47,792 nt of DNA, taken from Paracoccaceae bacterium (GTDB lineage Bacteria; Pseudomonadota; Alphaproteobacteria; Rhodobacterales; Rhodobacteraceae). The notes below the pieces were generated by a model that worked only from the letters and a program-made list of their open reading frames with translations, had not been told where the DNA came from and made no database searches. Location of the stretch: assembly GCA_002709405.1 (NCBI GenBank), contig PAQV01000010.1, positions 46,142 to 93,933 on the forward strand, written 5' to 3'. A program made the position numbers and the translations under genes. Positions 16,711 through 24,789 of this stretch are shown here, one piece after another. Position 1 is the stretch's first letter; each line of letters opens with the position of its first letter.

Positions 16711-17186
16711 GCCTCGCGCGCCCGTTGACCGGGCCACAGACGCCAGCGCCACAGCAGCGCCACGTGCACCAGCCCCCACAGCAAGAGCCCGGCAAAGAAC
16801 ACGCGGCCCACACCCAGAAGCCCGGGTTCCAACCGGGTGACCAGCACGGTCAGACCGCACAGCAGAACCGTCAGCCCCAGGACCGACCGGCGAAAGCGGC
16901 GGGCGTAGCGCAGGGCGTCCTCGGGGCAGGTATCGGGCAGGTCAAAGACGAAGACCCGGGCCTGCAGGGCCATCGACCTGGTGCGCGGGACATCGGCATC
17001 CGCGCCCTCGTCGAAGGGAGACAGCACGGGCCAGCCCAGGTCGCGCAGGACCGTCGACGGGCAGCGCGACATGGCATCCATCAGGTATTGCCACGACCGG
17101 AACAGCTGCCAGAACAGCGCCAGGGCCGCCGCCCACAGGGCCAGGGCCAGGCCCAGCAGGATGGCCAGGAACATGCCCGTCGTCAT
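16707..17186 (-). CDS. Membrane protein in the fdhD-mob unit, 159 residues
   Basis: This protein has three likely membrane helices (about 5-29, 102-117 and 126-147) with a soluble segment between the first and second (30-100, containing PSTVLRDLGWPVLSPFDEG). It shows no known motif. It overlaps both neighbours by ATGA, with fdhD upstream and mobA downstream, so it is made from the same message. Its place in the operon suggests a link to molybdoenzyme maturation, but that is inference. Length and start are set by the overlap. Confidence 0.75.
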   Translation of the reverse strand: MTTGMFLAILLGLALALWAAALALFWQLFRSWQYLMDAMSRCPSTVLRDLGWPVLSPFDEGADADVPRTRSMALQARVFVFDLPDTCPEDALRYARRFRRSVLGLTVLLCGLTVLVTRLEPGLLGVGRVFFAGLLLWGLVHVALLWRWRLWPGQRAREA

Positions 17187-18067
17187 GGTTCGGCACTCTT
17201 GCGGCGGCTCTTGCGGCTTTCTTCGGGGATGGTCGCGGGATCCACGTCGCGCACCAGCCGGTCGTCGCCCGACAGGCAGACGAACCGGCGCCCGCGCATC
17301 CGGCCGATCAGGGTCAGCCCCACGTCACGGGCGATTTCCACCCCCCAGGCCGTAAAGCCCGACCGAGAGGCCAGCACCGGAATGCCCATCATCGCCGTCT
17401 TGATCACCATTTCCGAGGTCAGCCGGCCGGTCGTATAGAGGATCTTGTCCTCGGCGCTGACCCCGTGTTTCAGCATCCATCCCGCGATCTTGTCGACCGC
17501 GTTGTGGCGGCCCACGTCTTCCATGTAAACCAGCGGCCGGTCCTCGCAGCACAGCACGGTGCCGTGAATCGCCCCGGCCTCCAGGTACAGCGACGGGGTC
17601 CGGTTGATGCGCGCGGCCAGGGCGTAAAGCCATGAGGTCCGCACCGGCGTGGCGGGCAGGGTCACGCCCTCCAGCCCCTCCATCATGTCGCCAAAGACCG
17701 TGCCCACGGCGCAGCCGCTGGTCCGCGTCTTCTTCTGCAGCTTCTCTTCATAGCCGGTCTGGCGTTCGGTCCGCACCACCACGGTTTCGATTTCCTCGTC
17801 GTAGTCGACCCCCGTGATCACATCGTCGGGCCGCAGCATGCCCTGGTTCTTCAGGAAGCCAAGAGCCAGGTAGTCCGGGTAATCGCCGATCGTCATGGCC
17901 GTCACGATTTCCTGCCGGTTCAGGTAGATCGTCAGCGGGCGTTCCTCGACCACGGCAATGTCGGCCGGCTGCCCGGCCTGGTCCACGCCCGTCACCGCCC
18001 GGGTCAGCCCCGGCGCCGCCGGATCCGGAGCGATCAGAAACTCCGACACATCATCCTGCCTGACCAA
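17183..18067 (-). CDS. fdhD: Sulfur carrier protein FdhD
   Basis: This is a 294-residue FdhD, which delivers sulfur to the molybdenum cofactor of formate dehydrogenases. Family landmarks are EERPLTIYLN, TSGCAVGTVFGD and MEDVGRHNAVDKIAG, with YTTGRLTSEMV and ASRSGFTAWG in the C-terminal half. The cysteine loop has Cys119, but the position three residues on is Gly122, where the E. coli protein has a second Cys. It heads the minus-strand unit fdhD > membrane protein > mobA > mobB > moeA and is divergent from azlC with 56 bp between them. No formate dehydrogenase gene is in the window. Confidence 0.94.
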   Translation of the reverse strand: MVRQDDVSEFLIAPDPAAPGLTRAVTGVDQAGQPADIAVVEERPLTIYLNRQEIVTAMTIGDYPDYLALGFLKNQGMLRPDDVITGVDYDEEIETVVVRTERQTGYEEKLQKKTRTSGCAVGTVFGDMMEGLEGVTLPATPVRTSWLYALAARINRTPSLYLEAGAIHGTVLCCEDRPLVYMEDVGRHNAVDKIAGWMLKHGVSAEDKILYTTGRLTSEMVIKTAMMGIPVLASRSGFTAWGVEIARDVGLTLIGRMRGRRFVCLSGDDRLVRDVDPATIPEESRKSRRKSAEP

Positions 18068-18123
18068 TTGCGTCCCCCCTCATTCGCGGCTACCCCTGTC
18101 CGGGCACAGTCTAGAGTTTCACC

Positions 18124-18843
18124 ATGACATCCTCCACCACCAATCGCGCCCTCTGGCGGGGTGCGCGCGACAGCCTGCCTTTCGTCTTCGTGGCCGGCCC
18201 CTTCGGGCTGTTGTTCGGCGTGGTGTCCAGCGATGCCGGGCTGCACGTGACCGAGACGTTCTTCTTTTCGGTCAGCGTCTTCGCCGGAGCCGCCCAGTTC
18301 ACCGCCCTGCAACTGATGCAGGAACACGCGCCCACGCTGATCGTGCTGATCTCGGCCCTGGCCGTGAACCTGCGCTGCGCGATGTATTCCGCCGCGCTGA
18401 CCCCGCACCTGGGGGCCGCGCCGATGTGGCAGCGGGCCGTGGGGGCGTTCTTTATCGTCGATCAGTCCTACGCCCTGTCGATCGTGGAATACGAAAACAA
18501 GCCCGACATGCCCCTGGCTGAAAAATGGGCGTATTTCACCGGCACCAACGTGGTCATCGCGCCGTTGTGGTGCTGCATGACCCTGCTGGGGTCGCTGGTG
18601 GGAGCGGCGATTCCCGAAAGCTGGTCGCTGGATTTCGCCGTGCCGCTGGCCTTCACGGCCATCGTGGCCCCGATGCTGCGCACGCCCGCCCATATCGCGG
18701 CGGCCTTCGTGTCGGTGTCGGTCGCGATCCTGGCCGCCGGCGTGCCCCATAACCTTGGCCTGATCCTGGCCGGCCTGGCGGGCATGATCACCGGCGCGGT
18801 GGTCGAAACCGAAATCGAACGACGGACGGGACGGCTGATATGA
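18124..18843 (+). CDS. azlC: AzlC-family branched-chain amino-acid exporter, large subunit
   Basis: This is a 239-residue inner-membrane protein with several hydrophobic helices. RGARDSLPFVFVAGPFGLLFG at the N-terminus (in parts), FAGAAQFTALQL and NLRCAMYSAALTPHL are hallmarks of AzlC. Family members work with AzlD to export branched-chain or related amino acids. The start is followed at once by hydrophilic residues and the first helix near residue 18. The stop overlaps the azlD start by 4 bases. Substrate is not determined by sequence. Confidence 0.92.
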   Translation: MTSSTTNRALWRGARDSLPFVFVAGPFGLLFGVVSSDAGLHVTETFFFSVSVFAGAAQFTALQLMQEHAPTLIVLISALAVNLRCAMYSAALTPHLGAAPMWQRAVGAFFIVDQSYALSIVEYENKPDMPLAEKWAYFTGTNVVIAPLWCCMTLLGSLVGAAIPESWSLDFAVPLAFTAIVAPMLRTPAHIAAAFVSVSVAILAAGVPHNLGLILAGLAGMITGAVVETEIERRTGRLI

Positions 18844-19178
18844 CCGGGACCCAGGACATGACGGATACCGTTCTGTGGACAGTGATCATCGGGCTGGCCC
18901 TGGGCAGTTTCGCCCTGCGCTTCCTGTTCCTGGGCGTGGTCGGAGACCGCCCCCTGCCCCGCTGGCTGCTGCGTTGCCTGCGCTACACGGCCGTGGCGAT
19001 CCTGCCCGCGCTGATCACGCCGCTGGTTCTGTGGCCGAAGGCCAACGGCGGCGAAACCGACCCGATGAAGCTGGCCGCAGCCGGGGTGACCTTTGCCGTG
19101 GGCTACCTGACGAAGCAGGTTCTGCCGGCCGTGCTGGCCGGCGCCGCCACGTTAATTGTTCCAGCGCTGCTGTTTTAG
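18840..19178 (+). CDS. azlD: AzlD-family small subunit
   Basis: This is a 112-residue membrane protein with about four helices, matching AzlD in size, in pairing with azlC, and in sequence (LRCLRYTAVAILPALITPL). It starts ATGA within the azlC stop. A second in-frame ATG six codons on (18858) is also possible. Its last 27 bases overlap the 3' end of the convergent lipoprotein gene. Confidence 0.9.
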   Translation: MTGTQDMTDTVLWTVIIGLALGSFALRFLFLGVVGDRPLPRWLLRCLRYTAVAILPALITPLVLWPKANGGETDPMKLAAAGVTFAVGYLTKQVLPAVLAGAATLIVPALLF

Positions 19179-19778
19179 ATCGTCCTGCAGCGTGTCGACC
19201 GCCTCGGCCAGCGAGGCATTGTCGCCTTCCGAGTAGATCTCTTCGGTGACGCCGGGGATCCGCGACACCTGGGTCGCCAGCTTGCGCGGGTACCAGGTCG
19301 ACTGGATGCCGTCGAGGCCGGGAATGGACCGCAGCACGCCCGACGTGGCCGAGGTGCAATGCGCCGCCGGAGACGCGCCCCAGTTCAGCGCGGTCTGGTA
19401 GGCCACCGCCGCCTGCTGTTCGGTCAGCGGGATCGTCTGGATCTGGATGTAGCGCTTTTCGCTGGCATGCGAGCTCTTGTAGATCTGCTCGTTGCGCGGC
19501 GAGATGCCGAACAGCACGTCGGCCCGTTCCGGGATCAGGTCGTATTCGAAGGACCCGGCCGGATCGAAGATGACCCGCTGCGGCCCGTCGATCAGCAGGG
19601 CCGAATGCGCGCCCGAGCCCGAGGACGTGTTGATCACCGTCATGAGCTTGACGGATTTCGAGCCGGTTTCATTGCGGAAGGCCACGGCGGCGATTTCCTC
19701 GTCGCTGGCCTTCGGGGCAATGGTCGTACACGCGGAAAGCGCGGCCAACAGCGCCGCGCAACTCAACAGGGTTTTCAC
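19152..19778 (-). CDS. Putative lipoprotein of unknown function, 208 residues
   Basis: The N-terminus MKTLLSCAALLAALSAC ends in a lipobox (LSAC, Cys17), so the mature protein is probably lipid-anchored in the envelope. The rest is soluble, with no catalytic motif recognised. It ends 27 bp inside the convergent azlD gene. Its start is 14 bp behind the stop of the aa3 subunit IV gene, which suggests co-transcription. I do not recognise the family. Confidence 0.8.
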   Translation of the reverse strand: MKTLLSCAALLAALSACTTIAPKASDEEIAAVAFRNETGSKSVKLMTVINTSSGSGAHSALLIDGPQRVIFDPAGSFEYDLIPERADVLFGISPRNEQIYKSSHASEKRYIQIQTIPLTEQQAAVAYQTALNWGASPAAHCTSATSGVLRSIPGLDGIQSTWYPRKLATQVSRIPGVTEEIYSEGDNASLAEAVDTLQDDLKQQRWNN

Positions 19779-19792
19779 GGTGGTGCAGGTCG

Positions 19793-19927
19793 TCAGATGA
19801 TGAAGACGGCCATCAGGACCAGCAGGACCAGGATGAACACGACGCTTTTACTGACGAAGTTCACGAACCCGTCAAAGGTCTTTTCCTGGGATTCGATGTT
19901 CATGGTTCCAAGCTTGTGTTCGGCCAT
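19793..19927 (-). CDS. aa3-type cytochrome c oxidase subunit IV
   Basis: This is a 44-residue protein beginning MAEHKLGTMNIESQEKTFDG and ending in a single membrane helix (about 24-43). The N-terminal pattern, with its HK, M-I and QEKTF-GF, is typical of the small bacterial aa3-oxidase subunit IV found in Rhodobacter and Paracoccus. That subunit binds the oxidase complex but is dispensable for catalysis. A GAGGAGG ribosome site lies upstream of the ATG at 19925-19927. The other oxidase genes are elsewhere, which is usual for this subunit. Confidence 0.88.
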   Translation of the reverse strand: MAEHKLGTMNIESQEKTFDGFVNFVSKSVVFILVLLVLMAVFII

Positions 19928-20054
19928 GCCTGAGCCTCCTCGAAAGTGGTTTGATAAGCGCTTAAAGGATCTTGGCCCGCATGTCACGATGGCAATTCGG
20001 CGGCAAATCGGCTCAGGGAGGGCACGCCGCCCCCCTGCCGGCCCGGCCCGAGAC

Positions 20055-21107
20055 CTAATCCGTGACCTGGTAGCGCCAGACGCCTTGGGCGTCCGTCGTC
20101 CGGTTGACCTGGCCGTGTTGGTGCAGGTGGCTGACATGGGCCAGGGCCTCGACCAGGGCCAGCCCGTATTCGCCGTCGCCGATGTCGCGCTTGAAGAGCG
20201 GCGGAAAGCACTCGGCGGCCGATTTCGGCGTGTCCAGGTGGGCCAGCAGGCGCTTCAGCGCACCGTGGTGGTTGTTGATCAGCTGGCGCATGCGCGTTTC
20301 CAGGCCCGAGAACGGCAGCTTGTGCCCGCCCAGCACAAGGTGATCCGGCCTGGCGAGCATCATCAGCCGTTCGCAGGCCTCCAGCCAGTCACCCACCGGG
20401 TCGGCCATGGGTTCGGTCACGTAGACCCCGATGTTGGGGCTGATCGAGGGCAGGATCTGGTCTCCGGCCAGGACCAGGTTGTCGTCGCGCGACCAGAAGG
20501 TCGCATGTTCCGGGGCATGGCCGTTGCCGATATGCACGTCCCATGTCCGCCCGCCCATCACCAGCGTGTCGCCCTGCCGGATCCGCGTGTAGCCCAGGGG
20601 CAGCGGAGCGACGACGTCGGCAAAGTTGAAGGGCCGTTCGCTCTGGCGCTGTTCCAGCAGATCGGCGCGCATCCCCGCGCCCCGGTAGAAGGCCAGCGTT
20701 TCGGCAGGCAGCGCGTCCTGCTCGTCAAGGGTCAGCATCCGGCCCATCAGGTAGGCCGTGCGCGTGGTGATGATCTCTGCCCCGTGGTCGGACGCCAGCC
20801 AGCCCGCAAGGCCGATGTGGTCGGGATGGTGATGGGTCACCACCACCCGGTGCACCGGGCGTCCGCCCAGGGGGCCGGCCATCAGGTCGGCCCAGATCTC
20901 GCGGGACAGCCGTGTGTCAAAGCCCGTGTCGATGATGGTCCAGCCCGCGTCCCCGTCATCCAGCGCATAGACGTTGACGTGATCCAGCCGCATCGGCAGC
21001 GGCAGGCGCATCCACAGCACGCCGTCCGCCACCGGGATGGCCTCGCCCCGGGCGGGCGGGTCCGGCCAGGGATAGGACAGCAGGGCGGCTTCGGCGATGC
21101 GGTTCAT
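20055..21107 (-). CDS. MBL-fold metallo-hydrolase
   Basis: This is a 350-residue metallo-beta-lactamase-fold protein. The metal site is complete: THHHPDHIG (HxHxDH), later GNGHAPEHATFW with the third His, and LAGDQILP with the bridging Asp. A winged-helix-like C-terminal region (GALKRLLAHLDTP, EYGLALVEALAHVSHL) is typical of the LACTB2-like or RNase-Z-like thioesterase/hydrolase group. The start at 21107 follows the acyl-CoA dehydrogenase stop by 19 bp on the same strand, so a role near CoA thioesters is plausible. The substrate is unknown. Confidence 0.88.
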   Translation of the reverse strand: MNRIAEAALLSYPWPDPPARGEAIPVADGVLWMRLPLPMRLDHVNVYALDDGDAGWTIIDTGFDTRLSREIWADLMAGPLGGRPVHRVVVTHHHPDHIGLAGWLASDHGAEIITTRTAYLMGRMLTLDEQDALPAETLAFYRGAGMRADLLEQRQSERPFNFADVVAPLPLGYTRIRQGDTLVMGGRTWDVHIGNGHAPEHATFWSRDDNLVLAGDQILPSISPNIGVYVTEPMADPVGDWLEACERLMMLARPDHLVLGGHKLPFSGLETRMRQLINNHHGALKRLLAHLDTPKSAAECFPPLFKRDIGDGEYGLALVEALAHVSHLHQHGQVNRTTDAQGVWRYQVTD

Positions 21108-21126
21108 CTTTGGTCTCCGGATCGGG

Positions 21127-22839
21127 TCAGGCGGCCAGGTCGTCGATGCCAAGCGCGTAGAGCCCGTCGGCCCCGGCCCGCGCATGTGCCAGGTGACCGG
21201 CATGATCGGGCAACAGGCGGGTGATGTAGAACCGGGCCAGCGCAGAGCGCGGACTGTCGGGCGCGGCAAGCGCGGCGCTCAGGTGGAAATGGCCGCCCAG
21301 CACCCGGGCGAAACCGCGCAGGTAGGGCACCGCCCCGGCGAACCGGTCGGTCAGATCGCGCTGCTCGATCAGCCATTCGGTGGTTTCGCGCAGGGTTTCC
21401 GAGGCGTTCCAGACCGGCTCTGCCAGGTCGGGCACGGTGGCCCGGGCGCGCTCGGCCTGGTCCTGGATCTCGTCGATCAGGCGCATCGCGGCCTCGCCGT
21501 CATCCATCATCTTGCGCGCGACCAGGTCCATGGCCTGGATGCCGTTGGTGCCTTCGTAGATCGCCGTCACCCGCACGTCGCGGGCATATTGCGCCGCGCC
21601 GGTTTCCTCGATCACGCCCATGCCGCCGTGGACCTGAAGGCCCATGTAGCTGACCTCGTTGCCGATATCGGTGCCAAAGGCCTTGGCGATGGGCGTCAGC
21701 AGGGCCGCGCGGGCCTTCCATTCGGCATCGCCGGTGGCATGGCCCATGTCGATGGCCACGGCACAGGCCAGGGCGATGGCCCGGGCGGTGAAGATTTCCG
21801 CCTTCATGGTCATCAGCATCCGGCGCACGTCGGCATGTTCGATGATCGTGCCGGTCTCGCCCTGGGAGGTCTTGCCCTGCTTGCGCTCCAGCGCGAAGCT
21901 CAGGGCGTGCTGATAGGCCCCCTCGGCCGATCCGATGCCCTGGCAGCCGACGCCCAGCCGGGCATTGTTCATCATCGTGAACATCGCGGCCATGCCGCCG
22001 TGTTCGGGCCCGACCAGCCAGCCGGTTGCCCCGTCGTATTGCATCACGCAGGTGGGCGAGCCATGCAGGCCCAGCTTGTGTTCCAGGCTGACCACCTTCA
22101 GGCTGTTGGCCTTGCCGGGATTGCCCGCGTCGTCGGGCAGGTATTTCGGCACCAGGAACAGCGAAATCCCCTTGGTCCCCGGCACCCCGTCGGGCAGGCG
22201 GGCCAGCACCAGGTGGCAGACATTGCCCGTGAAGTCGTTGTCGCCCCAGGAAATGAAGATCTTCTGGCCGGTGATGGCAAAGGTGCCGTCCCCATTCGGT
22301 TCGGCCTTCGAGGCCAGCGCCCCCACGTCCGATCCGGCCTGCGGCTCGGTCAGGTTCATCGTGCCCGCCCATTCACCGGAAATCAGCTTGGGCAGGTACA
22401 GGACCTTCAGCGCGTCCGAGGCATGGTGTTCCAGCGCCTCGATCTGGCCCTGGCTCATCAGCGGGGCCAGCTGCAGCGACAGGCAAGCCCCCGACATCAT
22501 GTCGTTGACGGCCGTGGCCAGGGTCAGGGGCAGGCCCATCCCGCCATAGTCCGGCGACGCCGCCATGCCGACCCAGCCGCCCTCGGCGATGGCCGCCCAG
22601 CCCTGGTCGAACCCCTTCGAGGTCCGCACGACCCCGTTTTCCAGCCGCGCCGGATCCAGGTCGCCATTGCGTTGCAGCGGGGCCATGACCTCGTCGCACA
22701 GCTTGCCGGCCTCGGTCAGGATGGCGGCGGCCACGTCCGCATCCGCCTCGGCGAAACGGTCGGTCGCGGCGACCTGGTCGTAGCCTACGACGTGATCCAG
22801 CAGGAACTTTATGTCGGGAACGGGGGCGCGATAGGTCAT
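21127..22839 (-). CDS. Acyl-CoA dehydrogenase, DmdC-like
   Basis: This 570-residue flavin enzyme is longer than classic acyl-CoA dehydrogenases (about 380) because of an extra C-terminal domain found in the DmdC and related group. The catalytic base is the Glu in TAIYEGTNGIQ. FAD and substrate motifs include MNLTEPQAGSDVG and KIFISWGDND. DmdC oxidises methylmercaptopropionyl-CoA in DMSP-degrading roseobacters, but paralogues act on other acyl-CoAs and no other dmd gene is nearby. Hence no symbol is given. GGAGGAGACC precedes the ATG. Electrons would pass via ETF to the ETF-QO at 9.8-11.5 kb. Confidence 0.9.
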   Translation of the reverse strand: MTYRAPVPDIKFLLDHVVGYDQVAATDRFAEADADVAAAILTEAGKLCDEVMAPLQRNGDLDPARLENGVVRTSKGFDQGWAAIAEGGWVGMAASPDYGGMGLPLTLATAVNDMMSGACLSLQLAPLMSQGQIEALEHHASDALKVLYLPKLISGEWAGTMNLTEPQAGSDVGALASKAEPNGDGTFAITGQKIFISWGDNDFTGNVCHLVLARLPDGVPGTKGISLFLVPKYLPDDAGNPGKANSLKVVSLEHKLGLHGSPTCVMQYDGATGWLVGPEHGGMAAMFTMMNNARLGVGCQGIGSAEGAYQHALSFALERKQGKTSQGETGTIIEHADVRRMLMTMKAEIFTARAIALACAVAIDMGHATGDAEWKARAALLTPIAKAFGTDIGNEVSYMGLQVHGGMGVIEETGAAQYARDVRVTAIYEGTNGIQAMDLVARKMMDDGEAAMRLIDEIQDQAERARATVPDLAEPVWNASETLRETTEWLIEQRDLTDRFAGAVPYLRGFARVLGGHFHLSAALAAPDSPRSALARFYITRLLPDHAGHLAHARAGADGLYALGIDDLAA

Positions 22840-22874
22840 GGTCTCCTCCGGATGGCTGGCCTTTGTGGCCGGGC

Positions 22875-22903
22875 TTGGCACCTTGTGTTTCAACAGGTAT
22901 GGA
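22875..22903 (+). promoter_or_regulatory. Weak candidate promoter of the Sua5-type gene
   Basis: TTGGCA (22875-22880) and TATGGA (22898-22903) are separated by 17 bp and lie 58 bp before the start codon at 22961. The -35 box is good and the -10 box is poor. Confidence 0.25.
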
Positions 22904-22960
22904 GCGAAATCCTTTTCAATCCAAGTGGGACCGGTGCAAGAGCCGGGCAAACGCGGCGTC

Positions 22961-23929
22961 ATGGACAGATACGGCGACAGCGGCGTGACGGAACGCCTGG
23001 GGGCGGACGAGGCCGGGGTGAGCCGTGCGGCAGAGCTGCTGGCCGCCGGGGCCTGCGTGGCCTTCCCGACCGAAACGGTCTACGGGCTGGGCGCCGATGC
23101 GCGGTCGGGTGAGGCCGTGGCCCGGATTTATGCGGCCAAGGGACGGCCCTCGTTCAACCCGCTGATCGTGCATGTCGCAGACACCGCCGCCGCACGCCGG
23201 CTGGTAGTCTGGTCGGACCGGGCAGAGCGGCTCGCCCAGGCGTTCTGGCCGGGCCCCCTGACGTTAGTGCTGCCCCTGGCCGAGGGGCACGGGATCGCCT
23301 CCCTGGTGACGGCGGGCCTGCCGACGCTGGGCGTGCGCGTGCCCGCGGCCCCAGTTGCGCAACGCCTGTTGCGGGCATTCGGCGGCCCGGTGGCGGCCCC
23401 GTCGGCCAACCCCTCGGGCCGGATCAGCCCGACCCGGGCGGCCCATGTGCTGGACGGGCTCGACGGACGGATCGCCGCGGTGCTGGACGGCGGACCCTGT
23501 GACGTGGGTGTCGAATCGACGATTGTCGGCGAAGACGCGGGCGGTGCCCCCGTGCTTCTCCGACCCGGAGGGGTGGCCAGCGAGGCCATCGAGGCCTCGC
23601 TGGCCACGCCGCTGACGCGGCAGGCGCCCGGGCCGACACCGACGGCACCGGGCCAACTGACATCGCATTACGCGCCCCGGGAGGCCGTGCGCCTGAACGC
23701 GACCGAGGCCCGGGGGGATGAGGTGCTACTAGGCTTCGGGCCGGTCGCCGGGGATCTGAGCCTGTCGCCCGCTGGCGACCCGGTCGAGGCGGCGGCACGG
23801 CTTTTCGACTGCCTGCACGACCTGGATGCGCGTGGCCGGCCCATCGCCGTGGCCCCCATCCCCGACACCGGGCTTGGCGCCGCGCTCAACGACCGTCTTC
23901 GCCGGGCTGCCGCTCCGCGCGAGGGGTGA
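22961..23929 (+). CDS. Threonylcarbamoyl-AMP synthase, Sua5 type
   Basis: This is a 322-residue protein with an N-terminal YrdC domain (FPTETVYGLGADA, KGRPSFNPLIVHV, SANPSGRISPT) and a C-terminal Sua5 extension reached through the linker APGQLTSHYAP. It makes threonylcarbamoyl-AMP from Thr, bicarbonate and ATP for the t6A37 modification of tRNAs. Length fits the Sua5 form rather than short TsaC. The start at 22961 is chosen because the upstream frame to 22838 overlaps the divergent acyl-CoA dehydrogenase start. The 121-bp gap to the convergent AlgH-type gene shows no clear terminator. Confidence 0.92.
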   Translation: MDRYGDSGVTERLGADEAGVSRAAELLAAGACVAFPTETVYGLGADARSGEAVARIYAAKGRPSFNPLIVHVADTAAARRLVVWSDRAERLAQAFWPGPLTLVLPLAEGHGIASLVTAGLPTLGVRVPAAPVAQRLLRAFGGPVAAPSANPSGRISPTRAAHVLDGLDGRIAAVLDGGPCDVGVESTIVGEDAGGAPVLLRPGGVASEAIEASLATPLTRQAPGPTPTAPGQLTSHYAPREAVRLNATEARGDEVLLGFGPVAGDLSLSPAGDPVEAAARLFDCLHDLDARGRPIAVAPIPDTGLGAALNDRLRRAAAPREG

Positions 23930-24050
23930 GCCTGGACCCGTGGCCACATGCGCCCCGGGTGGACAGGCCGCGCGGGCGGGTCGTCCCCACAAGAGGAAAC
24001 GTTGACGCGCGGCCTAGCCCGGTTCGACCCGCGGACCTGGGCCCGGAGAC

Positions 24051-24605
24051 CTAGGCCCGACCCGCCGCGGCGGACAGGCTGATGGGATCGACACCCAGTT
24101 CTTTCAGGCTGGCCGCCCATTTCTCGGATTCGGGCAGGTCGAACACCAGTTCGGGCGATGCATCGCAGGTCAGCCAGCCGTTCATGGCGATCTCGCCTTC
24201 CAGCTGCCCCGGCCCCCAGCCCGCATAGCCCAGCATCATCAGCGACCGTTCGGGCCCTTCGCCCCGCGCGATATCCTCTAGCACGTCCAGCGTTGCCGTC
24301 ATGGCGAACGCGTCCAGCACGTCCATCGTGTACAGCTTCGAGGCATATTCCGGCGTATGCAGCACGAAGCCGCGCGCCCCTTCCACCGGCCCGCCATAGA
24401 ATACCGGAGCATCCACGTCGGCCGACACCGCGTCGATCTCGAGCTGGCTGAACAGGTCCTTCAGGCGAACGTCCTGTGCGGGCTTGTTGATGATAAGGCC
24501 CATCGCCCCGTCATCCCCGTGGCTGCACAGGAACACGACCGAGTGTTCGAACCGCGGATCCCCCATGCCCGGCATGGCGATCAGAAGGGTGCCGGTAAGA
24601 TCCAT
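24051..24605 (-). CDS. YqgE/AlgH family protein (UPF0301)
   Basis: This is a 184-residue protein of the UPF0301 family, known as AlgH in Pseudomonas and YqgE elsewhere. Landmarks are LTGTLLIAMPGMGDPRFEHSV in parts, the GAMGLIINKP loop, FYGGPVEGARGFVLH and MLGYAGWGPGQLE, all normal. AAGGAGG precedes the ATG at 24603-24605. The biochemical role is unsettled. It is divergent from the DsbD-alpha-like gene, with 184 bp between them. The upstream in-frame start at 24791 is rejected because it has no family sequence and would overlap the neighbour. Confidence 0.93.
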   Translation of the reverse strand: MDLTGTLLIAMPGMGDPRFEHSVVFLCSHGDDGAMGLIINKPAQDVRLKDLFSQLEIDAVSADVDAPVFYGGPVEGARGFVLHTPEYASKLYTMDVLDAFAMTATLDVLEDIARGEGPERSLMMLGYAGWGPGQLEGEIAMNGWLTCDASPELVFDLPESEKWAASLKELGVDPISLSAAAGRA

Positions 24606-24789
24606 GACCTCCTTGCGGCCGTCTTGATCCGGCCGGTGTGGTGTGCCGCGCCGCGACCATCGCCGCGCGCATCCCCAGCATGGCCCCGGGCGCGCGGCGG
24701 TGCAACCCTGTCGCGGCGGCTGTGGCGTGACTGCGACATTGACTGCATCGTGACTTGGCATTGGCCGCATGACAGGCCACCTATGACCC

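Noticed and set aside
19951-19965. TTGAT followed by a TAAGCGCTTA palindrome upstream of aa3 subunit IV, considered as an FNR-type site
   Set aside because: Only one TTGAT half is present and the other half does not match ATCAA. The 10-bp palindrome is noted but has no known factor.
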